In this document: one piece after another, positions 55,798-64,000 of the stretch
Layout: the number at the start of each line of letters is the position of its first letter
How positions within the stretch are numbered: position 1 is the stretch's first letter
Assembly (NCBI GenBank): GCA_958510825.1
Contig: OY294045.1
Span: 6,313,916-6,377,915 of the forward strand
Reading direction: 5' to 3'
DNA: 64,000 nt
Origin: Brachypterus glaber
Taxonomy: Eukaryota; Arthropoda; Insecta; Coleoptera; Kateretidae
Translations under genes and position numbers: made by a program
The notes under the pieces: generated by a model
The model's database searches: none
What the model was told of the DNA's origin: nothing
The model's input: only the letters and a program-made list of their open reading frames with translations

Positions 55798-56187
55798 TAA
55801 TGTGTTGATTTTCTTAGTGCACGGCGGAGCTGAACTAAATTGCTCGCTAAATGCCGATGCTCACTCATCAATTAATATGCATTCATTAATTAATAAAAAA
55901 TATATAATAAAAATAAATAAATTATAGTAATCACTAATGCATGTTATCTTAATTCAAAGAAATATTTACAAAATATAAAATATTACAAAGTATTTACTAA
56001 ATTATAAATTACATACGGTGAAATGCATTTTTGGTACATAGCTTGGAAAAATTAGAAAAAATAGAGGAAAAAATTAATATAGTTTTGATATTTTGAATTT
56101 TTGCCTTTTGTAAGAAGTAGAATATAGGCCTGTGCGTCCCCTCTTGAGCGGTGTGCTCAAAACTCTTTTTTTGTTCTAAAAAACATA

Positions 56188-56337
56188 TATCGATACCACC
56201 AAAACATGAGTAGCAGATGATGTATGGGGTGCCCCAGAATAGAAAGAAAACATTCACATGGTGAGCGAACAATTTTATCTTTCCAAACAAACTTGTTTCC
56301 TTTCGAAAGCCCTAGCGCTTACAATTATAGTGCCGTA
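56188..56337 (+). repeat. Dispersed repeat T, copy 2
   Basis: It matches 52,622-52,770 closely. The minus-strand ORF at 56,009-56,290 runs across the repeat and is not a gene. Confidence 0.8.
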
Positions 56338-56436
56338 AAGTGTCATTAAAGATAACTCCTGAAAGTAGCTGGTTTAGCTCAAAACCTAAATATATTTAAC
56401 ATTGTTATTAGCGTGGAAAATAAGGGTAGATTTTAG

Positions 56437-56808
56437 CACCCAGTCAAAAATCACCCTGTCGTAGTACTTCACCAGGAAAGTATCTGTATGGTTTTACAGA
56501 AAAAATAGGTACATATGAACGAATTTATAAAGTGGACAATTCTCTACGAAAATCGTACCTGTATGATTTTTTTTGTGAATCAACGTGCAAAAAACTAACC
56601 TTAATTTTTCGTACCAACAAGAACGGTGAATTTGGGTTTTTTTCAATATTAAAAACAATATACTATAAAGAGGAACGCTACAGCCTTTTAGTTAGACACA
56701 TATCTTCGTATGCCCCAAATATCAAAACTATTTGTTTTTCGTTATTTGCTGTTTTTTATTCTAATTTGACCGTACTAATATGCATTATTCACAAATTAAA
56801 AATCAGTG
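56437..56808 (+). CDS. Unidentified exon-like ORF, low confidence
   Basis: A frame of about 124 codons is open between a TTTTAG acceptor-like site and a GTAAGT donor. It includes GKYLYGFTEKIGTYERIYKV, then RKSYLYDFFCESTCKKL and TNKNGEFGFFSILKTIYY, and a hydrophobic stretch near its end. Composition and splice-like borders suggest an exon of a mobile-element or low-conservation gene. I recognise no family, the polypyrimidine tract is poor, and chance remains a real alternative in AT-rich DNA. Confidence 0.2.
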
Positions 56809-57673
56809 GTAAGTCGCGGGAGCCATCAAGCATTAAAATATTTTTTTTTTAATAGAATACTGAAAAGATATATTAAAAAATCACAGCAAAAAACTGTCAA
56901 CAAAAACTACACAACAATGGTAACACTTGTTAACGTATTAAAAATGTTAATTATAAAAGTTAAATATGAAAATGACATGTAGGTTTTGAGATTATGATAA
57001 GTTATTGAAAAAACAAATATTTATCATTCATACTAATACAAGTTTCAGCTGCAGCTGAAAGAATCTAAAACCCCTTCTCTACAGTCTTAAATAAGTTATT
57101 TAAAGTAAAAGTCATCATTTTTTTGCCCTTCTTGAATTCATTTTTTTGCGTAATTTTTCATACGAAAACTGACCCTCCATTCAAACCTAGTGTAGAGTTT
57201 ATATATCAGCTATTAAATAGTCAGAACAGTAGTATTTTACTGGTAGGGAAATAAAGCAATATTTTGTCAACCCCCCTCTTTACCACCCCAAAGCCCCCCT
57301 ATGGCTAAGGCTGTTAATAATATAATAGGTAACTTATCATAATATCTATGCACGATTATTAATTATATCTTTAGTGATGATTATTATAAAATCGTGTAAT
57401 AAAAGGGTTATAGTCGATTATACTTATTGTTCAGTCATAATACTTTAATATCATTAAATAGATAACTAATTTATCATAAAAAAATTGACAAGCTTTTTTC
57501 GTTTCTGGTTTTCTTTTAGTTTTAGTGTATATTTTTCAAAACTGAATCGGTTATTGTTGTTTGTGTAGTTTTTTTTTTGTAGAATATCTATTATAAAATT
57601 TAGAATTGAATGACGTTGGCTGAAATTTTAGTTTTTCTTTATTTCGTTAGATTTTTTCAAAATTTCGAATAAT
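56809..57673 (-). other. Flank downstream of netrin, including its probable 3' UTR
   Basis: An AATAAA on the minus strand (TTTATT at 57,638-57,643) lies about 30 nt beyond the netrin stop codon and could be the polyadenylation signal of a very short 3' UTR. The remaining AT-rich sequence is unassigned. Confidence 0.4.
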
Positions 57674-60600
57674 TCACTTGCATTTGCGTGCCCTGCGGCG
57701 GAACCTGCGCATTCTCTGGTCCCATTCGTCCTTCCATTCGATGACTATGGATCGTTGGGTAACACCTAGACTTCCAGTTACTATACCACCGGGAGAATCG
57801 TCTTTTTCTCTTCCCAAAAAGAGGTATGATCTAGAAAAAAGTTGTTCGTTAGAAAAAACATTAGCTTGTTAACACTTTCACTGCGCATGACTATCTTGAG
57901 AGTCGGCCCTTTTGCGCACCACTTCCATAGGAGTTTCAAAGCAGCGTTGTAGGGAGGTAAATACGCGTGTGTCCGCGTGTGGCGCAGTATATTATATTCT
58001 AGACTCTATTCATAGACATTTGCGGCTATTACAGAGTGCTCAGGTCGGCTTTGGCCGACATGTGAGTGCGCGATCTTTATATACAAAAAATACCTTGGCA
58101 CTCGGCTATGCAACAAGATTATAGGGTAGCAGCGAAAGTGTTAAGTTAGATGTGGACATTAACCCCTTACCGCATACTGCCCATATATGGCACGAGTGGA
58201 TTTTTTAGTGTATCTATAGTGCCATCTCTGAAACAAACTTTTACTCATATGGCAAATAAATAAAGAAGTCTATTAAAGACATCTTTAAATAATGTAGTCA
58301 ACTAAATTTATTTTAATGTACTTTTATTAACGTTTGTATCATGGCTGCCGTATATCAAATATAAAGGACCACGTACACACCTTATGGCTCCGGGTTAACA
58401 TTTAAATATGTTTGAGTTCTCAACTAACTGATTAAAACTCTGTATGGAAACCAAGCTCTAAGTCTTATAGTTGTTGTGCTAGAGCTTAACAAAAATTTTA
58501 TAAACATTCAATTTTTTTATTTATTTATATTTTTTTAATTTTTTTAATTTAGAATTTGAAATGATGTCCTTCTAAATAACAATTCTTTGTGTATTTTTGA
58601 CTACATTTTGCTTTAATGTGTTCTTTATGAAAATTTAATGAGAATCATTTATTTTTATATCTTTATTTTTTTTGTCCAGATAAGCACCCTAAGATAACAA
58701 TTGCTTAAATATGTTTTTTAAACCCCGAATAAACCAGCTCGCAAGGTTATTACATAACCAATTAATTGCAATGGCCCAAATCTTGGGTCCGTGCCTTTAA
58801 ATTTTAAAGTTTAAAAACTCCCCCCTACTATTATGGGGAGAAAGAGTTATTACACAAATGAATTTTTTTTTTGTTAAAATGTAAAAAATGGCCCAAACAG
58901 ACCCGTTTTATGTTACGTTACATTGAAAATAAAATAAAATTTTCTTAACGTTGCTTTGTTGATTGAGATATTGCATAGTAGTCTTTTAAATAAATAAATT
59001 AATTAACCTATACTATTTTCTACTGTGTATAATAATTAAAATTTTATTAAGATGTAATAAAATTAATTGAACATAAACCCACCTAGTCTATTAATTTAAA
59101 TAGTTAACCATAAAGTAATATTTTAATTATGGCAACCTATAATTTAGCGTTTGTAATCGATAATAATGTGTGGGGATATTTTTAATTAGGTATTATAATA
59201 GTTATAACAATACCCAACAATACACTGCACTCCTTCGCAATTACAAGATTAAATTTAGTATGTATCCCATGGGGCCTAGGTGTGGGCCATTTTTCGAGAC
59301 TACAATTTCAATATTTTGTATACTTATACCTACTTGTATAATACAAACAATGATTGAATATATATATTGCTACACACCAGGGTTTTTTTAAAGGGTGCTC
59401 GCTCCTATAACTTCTTTATTCCTAAAGAAAAAAAAACTAAATTTACATTACAAAAAGACCATATTTTTTGCTTTGACACAAATTTTTGCTTTCTTACGTC
59501 TGTGGCTCGTCGATATTACTAGAAAAATTATTTTTTTCAAGTACTAAAAAGTTTATTTTCATAATATCTTTAAAATAATAACTATATGTTTTGCAAATTA
59601 ATATACGCTGGTGTTGTTGTACTCGCACAACTCCAGTTCCTCCAGGAATAAAAAAGTAATAGGGGTGAGCCACCTTTGAAAAACACCCGGTATTGCGCCT
59701 TCGCCAAAATTGTAAAAGTTTGCATATGATATTAACAAAGAACTTTTACCTCAAGAAGTAATTTCAGACCAATGTTTATGAAGGTGTCATCTTTTTGTTT
59801 GTTTATTTACTAACAGAAAAGCGATACAGCTTTGTGGTGTAAAATGTAGATGTCGCTAGTCGACTTTCAGGCTACCTAGTAGCGATGTTGCGTAGTTTCC
59901 ACCTTATCATGAATTCAAATCATTATACTTAAATTAAAAATGTAAAAAACTTTATTGTGTATACTATAATTATGTTTAATAATATAGTATATTTAAATCT
60001 ATTAAAATTAAACTACTAGTTCATATAAAACTCATACAGAACTAATGTTTCTTAAAATTTACAATAAAATATCCAAAGTATATGTTTCCAATCGGCAACA
60101 CTGTACCCCTGTCAGTCATTTTACGACATTAGACTGTGAGTTTACACATTCTTTTTCTCTCTTTACGCGTACTAAGTGTAAACAATAGTCACTCCCCACC
60201 AGCCCCTTACCGTAGTTGGTTCACGCTTCAAACAAAGCATACGGTAGATTTCATCATGTTCCTTCTTGGGGTAAAAGTTCTTTGGATATTAAATTCTGAG
60301 TATTTGAACTCTATTTTTAGACATTTATCTGTCTATTAATAATATTTTTTTTGTAAAATAATATCTTGACTTGAATAAATTTATTATTATTATTATTATT
60401 ATTATTATAATTAATGATAAATTTGTTGCAGTTTTCATTTGCATTTGCCATTTCTATTATTCCTTCGTGTAACAGTCATCAACTTCTTTAAGGTTCAGCA
60501 TTTTCTTTTATAAAAACTTTACAATTAAAATTGACAACAAAATTGACGCGAACAAACTAGCTTAGGACGCTATCATGTTGATCGGTCGCCATGGAAACAA

Positions 60601-60926
60601 GTGTCTTAGCCAATAATGTTACACGTTTATATAATCAAGGTGCTTGTTTTTATGAAATAATAATGCGTGCAGAAAAGGCCTTCTTTCCACACGCACGCTC
60701 GTAGAAAAATAGCTATTACGGTGTTCAACTTACTTGTGTTCCTTAATCTTGGGACATTTGCAGGCCAGATCAGATGCCGGAATGACCATGGGCATGGTGC
60801 CTTTGCGTATTCTGGACTCCTTCGACTTTTTGTAGATGAAGTCCACGTTGACCATGAATCTGACCCATCCCTTGCTGTGCTCGTCGTCGTTGCTGTCGAT
60901 TCGAGATAACACTCTTGCCATTATTG
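57674..60926 (-). CDS. Netrin, last two exons (C-terminal NTR domain), partial
   Basis: Exon A, 60,734-60,926 (193 nt), starts after TTTTCAG and ends before GTAAGT. It encodes ..IMARVLSRIDSNDDEHSKG, then WVRFMVNVDFIYKKSKES, RIRKGTMPMVIPASDLACKC and PKIKEH. Exon B, 57,674-57,830 (157 nt), starts after TTTTCTAG and encodes SYLFLGREKDDSPGGIVTG, then LGVTQRSIVIEWKDEWDQR, MRRFRRRARKCK and a stop. The two join in phase across a lysine codon. 'F-V-N-V-x-x-Y', 'SRIRKG' and 'DLACKCPKI' followed by 'YLFLG' and a basic tail are the netrin C345C/NTR pattern of animal netrins. Netrins are secreted laminin-like guidance cues acting on DCC/Frazzled and Unc5; the basic NTR tail binds matrix and heparan sulphate. 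The first ATG seen in exon A is internal, not a start. The laminin N and LE domain exons are upstream, beyond 64,000. I cannot say which insect netrin paralogue this is. Confidence 0.96.
57873..58140. mobile_element. TTAA-flanked MITE in the last netrin intron
   Basis: CACTTTCACTGCG and the complement of GCAGCGAAAGTG close a 268-bp GC-richer unit, with TTAA at 57,869-57,872 and 58,141-58,144 (piggyBac-type target). A GTCGGCTTTGGCCGAC hairpin is inside. The plus-strand ORFs here are by-products. Confidence 0.85.
58145..59727. other. Last netrin intron, unassigned part
   Basis: Mostly AT-rich non-coding sequence. TTAACCCCTTACCGC at 58,160 resembles the left end of a TTAA-type MITE without a partner. 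CAGGGTTTTTTTAAAGGGTG at 59,380 and TTGAAAAACACCCGG at 59,675 may be the ends of an old element. Confidence 0.35.
59736..60284. mobile_element. hAT-type MITE, copy 2, in the last netrin intron
   Basis: It has the same terminal repeat as 24,871-25,413 (CAAAGAACTTTTACC) and nearly the same 549-bp sequence. The target duplication is GATATTAA at 59,728-59,735 and 60,285-60,292. Two insertions with different, perfect 8-bp duplications establish the family as hAT-like and fairly young. Confidence 0.93.
60380..60409. repeat. (TTA)n microsatellite
   Basis: It follows CTTGACTTGAATAAA, the usual appearance of a LINE 3' tail. No coding part of the LINE is recognisable upstream. Confidence 0.8.
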
Positions 60927-61056
60927 CTGAAAAGGAGAAATGGCGTGATTAAGGTTGGTAGGTTTTTACCGCGGAGGAAAGACCGTTCGGGCGGATCCGA
61001 TTCCTATTTATATCCTATTACTGATATGCTCAGGATTCGATTTATTTTATTAGTAG

Positions 61057-61521
61057 CTTTTTGATTTTTGGGGAATAGGGCTTTGGATCTGACTAAAATT
61101 GTTATCTAATTTTGCTGTGACGTTTCGACGATGGATTTTCGTCGTTTTCGAACAGAGAATTAAAGCCAAAGATTAGTCATTGTCACAAAACAATCACATA
61201 AACAAAACATTATTTAAACAAATAAATAACAGTTAAAAAATAAAACTAAGACATTGTATTTTTCTATACGCAGCAACCGAACCTACTAGCTGCCGCTGCT
61301 GCGTATAGAAAAATACAATGTCCTAATTTTATTTTTTTAACTGTTATTTATTTGTTTAAATAATGTTTTGTTTTTGTGAGTGTTTACTATTAGTGACAAT
61401 GACTAATCTTTGGCTTTAATTCTCTGTTCGAAAACAACGAAAATCCATCGTCGAAACGTCACAGCAAAATTAGATAACAATTTTAGTCAGATCCAAAGCC
61501 CTATTCTCCAAAAACAAAAAG
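61057..61521. mobile_element. Long palindrome, arms ~220 bp
   Basis: CTTTTTGATTTTTGG, GGGCTTTGGATCTGACTAAA, GACGTTTCGACGATGGATTT and TTTTTCTATACGCAGCA are each followed by their complement in reverse order. The centre, near 61,285, holds TAGCTGCCGCTGCTG. Confidence 0.85.
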
Positions 61522-61617
61522 AATAAATTATACCAATCGGGCAAAAACTTTCAATGGAGCTCTCTACAACTAGAATTATGAAACAAAAGACGTCTACCCT
61601 AACTCTATCTCATTTGT

Positions 61618-61705
61618 GCTATACTTTCCAGCCAACCAAATAAATACTGTATTTGTTTTTCATACAACAAATACAGTATTTATTTGGTTGGCCGGAAAGT
61701 GTAGC
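61618..61705. repeat. Compact hairpin, 88 bp
   Basis: ACTTTCCAGCCAACCAAATA pairs with TATTTGGTTGGCCGGAAAGT, and AATACTGTATTTGTT with AACAAATACAGTATT, leaving a loop of about 8 bases. A diverged second copy is at 61,812-61,885. Confidence 0.8.
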
Positions 61706-61811
61706 AGTGAGCGGCACGAACGAACATAGCTAATGTGAATCTGTAGAATAAGATAATTCTACTAAAATTTAGATGGCGCCAGTAACTTCTTTAATAAAAA
61801 TAATAGTTACA

Positions 61812-61885
61812 CTTTTCGCCCGGCCAGGTAAATATTGTATTTGTTCAACAAAGAACAAATACAGAATTTGTTTGGTTGGGTGGAA
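61812..61885. repeat. Diverged copy of the compact hairpin
   Basis: CTTTTCGCCCGGCCAGGTAA pairs imperfectly with TTTGGTTGGGTGGAAG, and TATTTGTTC with GAACAAATA. It has the same layout as 61,618-61,705. Confidence 0.6.
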
Positions 61886-62000
61886 GTGGGAGTGTATGTA
61901 TGTCTTCTATCCTTTTTGGGTAGAACTTTTGTCCCTGTCTAATCTAACGGGAGAAATCGCCATTGAATATATTTTTTTGTGTAAAATACCTGAAGATATA

Positions 62001-62903
62001 GAGGAAATGCGCCTAATTTCGGATGGTTTCCAAATTTCGGATAGTGGTGTATTTAAGATACTGTCTGCAAAGGTAAACAGAAACCTACTTTTATGTGAAG
62101 CCAAAAGTCAAACTAGATCCGTCCTGTAATATGATAACGGTAGAGCTTCTCCCCTTTAAATGGCAGCACAAATCGTTTATATTGCAAATGGCAGTTATGT
62201 GCTCAGTTGCATTATTATGCTTGTTTATTTTATAAATAATCGTTATAAAAGTTCGTGATTCTGTCTTGCGTAAGTTATGATGTTAGTTAAGTTGATCCAC
62301 TATTCATAATTAAGCAATTTGAAAACGTAAACATTCTACAAATTTCTAATCTAAAAAGCAGAAAGTTGCCTAATTTCGGATAGACCATTTTTGTGCATTT
62401 GATTCCCAATTTCGGATATCCGCAAGGTAATTTTTATTCAGGATAACCAACCATTAATTATTATTTTTATAATGATACAACAAACTAAGATAAACAATTT
62501 TGAAACAACGAAAATTACCTAAGATACTAAGATATTCGAAATTGGGAATCTAAAATTATAGTTCCTATAGTATTTCGTAGAAAATCGCTTAATGATTAAA
62601 TTACGTCTTAAATGTGAAGGAATAACAAGAAACATAAGCAATGGGATCCAGATCTACTCTTGAAAAAATTTTTTCGGATATGTCCGAAATTAGGAGCCCT
62701 TTTTCAAATGCACAAAAATGCGCTGATTTTTTTTAACCGTGTTTTTTGGAAAAAATAAACTGTAATAAAATTGCTTTTATAATAAATCATGGTTCGCTAT
62801 AATAAGTTGTATCTGGTTATATAAAAAAAATATCAAAAAGTAATACCGAGTATTAAATATTGAATACATTGTAAATGGTATCCGAAATTAGGCGACTTTC
62901 CTC
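62001..62903. mobile_element. Motif-array element, AATTTCGGAT motif, TA-flanked
   Basis: Left end GAGGAAATGCGCCTAATTTC and, in complement, right end GAGGAAAGTCGCCTAATTTC, each bordered by TA. The terminal word CCTAATTTCGGAT recurs internally near 62,033, 62,367, 62,410, 62,530 and 62,680 on both strands. The GAGGAA start and TA duplication match the pogo-like element at 49,815. There is no transposase. Confidence 0.8.
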
Positions 62904-63213
62904 TAAATGTACGATTCAGTTTTGTCGCACGGCTTTGCAAATCTACATGATGCCTAATTTTTAAATAAAATAAATATTTTATGATTAGGGTAATCGTTGG
63001 CATCCTGTTTATAATTTTCCACATTAAAATACAATTAATATAATGACATTAATTTGTGGCGTTTATAGGCGCTTTTGATTCATCAAATTAACATATTTTA
63101 AATCAAATTTATCATATTAATAAGTATATTAAATGGGCATAATATTATTAAGCATATTAAATATGCATGATAAGCAAATTAGATATAAATTAAAATAATT
63201 AAAATTTATTTAA

Positions 63214-64000
63214 CCCTTCGTTAGGCGCGCCTCTTTTTGTAACGTGTTTAGGCGCGCGGTCTACACTTGTAGACCATTTTATTTTTTGTTTAAAAAAAAA
63301 CACATTTATATTTTTAAAAACCAAATATCTTATCTTATTTATTTGGTTGTATTTAAAAGTTATTTACATATTTTTTTCAAATTATTATTGTTTTAGTAAG
63401 TGTTAAGGGTAAAAGAAAAATGATATACAATTCTACTAACATTTATTTTACATCTGTAGGTAATTTGTAAAAAAAAATAAAAATAACTTAAAAAACTTTC
63501 TGAAACTAAAACATTTTTTTTTTAACATGTACGATTATAAAAAAATAAAAAACACCTAAATTAAAAGAAAAAAATATTATAAAATTTGACTCGAAATCAT
63601 GCAATATTTTAGTAACTCATGCGCCTTGTACATGTGCTCTTTGCAATCGTAGTTATGATATTTTGAGCATTTTTTTTTCGATTAATTTTCCCTTCTTAGG
63701 CACATTTAGTGTCCAAAAATTTTTAGTTTTATAGAACAGAAAATTACCTTATTTATCAAAAACATTACGTATTACGAAGAGCTCTCATGCCCAAAAAGAC
63801 TTGTGCCAGTGTCTTCCTATAAACCGCTATTTTTTTTGGTGGTAAAGACATATTGTATCTTTAATTTATCTTTAAACTAATAAACTAACTTTGAAAAACA
63901 ATATTCACAAAAAGAAACCATAACAACAAATACAAAATAAAAAAATGCAAAAATAAAAAAGGTAACGTGGTTAGTCGCGCGGTCTACAATTGTAGACCAG
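63214..64000. mobile_element. TTAA-type element, left part, cut by the window edge
   Basis: TTAA at 63,210-63,213 is followed by CCCTTCGTTAGGCGCGCC. The block TAACGTGTTTAGGCGCGCGG plus GTCTACACTTGTAGACC at 63,240-63,276 returns at 63,963-63,999 with GTCTACAATTGTAGACC. The ~690 bp between is AT-rich. The right end lies outside the window. Confidence 0.6.

Larger units (their letters stand above)
60927..64000 (-). other. Netrin intron extending beyond the window
   Basis: Upstream of the NTR exon no further netrin exon (laminin-type EGF or laminin N domain, which would be cysteine-rich) is visible to the window edge. The space holds the elements listed separately and AT-rich filler, for example 62,904-63,209. 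Confidence 0.6.

Noticed and set aside
60667..60909. 80-codon plus-strand ORF at 60.7-60.9 kb
   Set aside because: It is the antisense of the netrin NTR exon, which is supported by homology and splice sites.
61773..62129. 118-codon plus-strand ORF and a 65-codon minus ORF
   Set aside because: They cross the border between a hairpin repeat and the TA-flanked element beginning at 62,001, so they join unrelated sequences.

Overview
The window is AT-rich animal nuclear DNA, most likely from an insect with a large, transposon-filled genome. Two conserved protein-coding genes are interrupted by spliceosomal introns with GT/AG ends, retrotransposons of a jockey type are present, and most of the remaining sequence is DNA-transposon debris. 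Nothing looks bacterial: there are no operons, Shine-Dalgarno sites or CRISPR. I cannot fix the insect order from the sequence.

Genes. (1) Prefoldin subunit 4 is complete on the minus strand at 41,824-45,321: four exons, 136 residues, all junctions in phase. (2) The last two exons of a netrin gene, encoding most of the C-terminal NTR domain, are on the minus strand at 57,674-57,830 and 60,734-60,926; the rest lies beyond the right edge of the window. (3) A probable first coding exon of an unidentified gene is on the minus strand at 14,091-14,180, with a GCC-ATG-G start context and a GTAAGT donor. Its next exon is not visible and a 200-N assembly gap follows. The three genes have no evident functional link.

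Retroelements. There is a 5'-truncated jockey-type LINE with an intact RT reading frame (28,639-30,379), inserted in an older RNase H-bearing LINE and flanked by a 12-bp target duplication. A second LINE RT fragment (14,590-15,733) has a frameshift. A LINE 3' end lies at 39,646-39,785. A tRNA-derived SINE (26,110-26,362) and a tRNA-like sequence (51,827-51,888) complete this group.

DNA elements, left to right. 0-14 kb: many foldback elements and long-TIR MITEs, then the gap. 14-22 kb: a LINE plus dispersed repeats. 22.7-27.2 kb: a 4.5-kb composite bounded by long inverted repeats with several elements nested inside. 28-31 kb: nested LINEs. 31-41 kb: giant inverted repeats and motif-array elements. 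42-46 kb: prefoldin 4, whose large third intron carries several insertions. 46-57 kb: motif-array elements, a pogo-like element with a remnant of its transposase HTH, and giant palindromes. 57-64 kb: netrin introns carrying TTAA-, hAT- and TA-type MITEs.

The most unusual feature is a recurring element design seen about a dozen times. A non-autonomous element has short termini (often starting CCC and resembling CCCAGATAGCAC or CCCTAGTAGAAA) and an interior packed with many copies of one short motif, usually palindromic. The motif differs in each element: GGACGTCC, AGAATATTCT, AAGACGTCTT, CTAACGTTAG, GGTTAACTGG, TCTTGACAAG, AATTTCGGAT and others. Closely related ends therefore enclose different private motifs. 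No computation or database search was run; all comparisons were made by eye.
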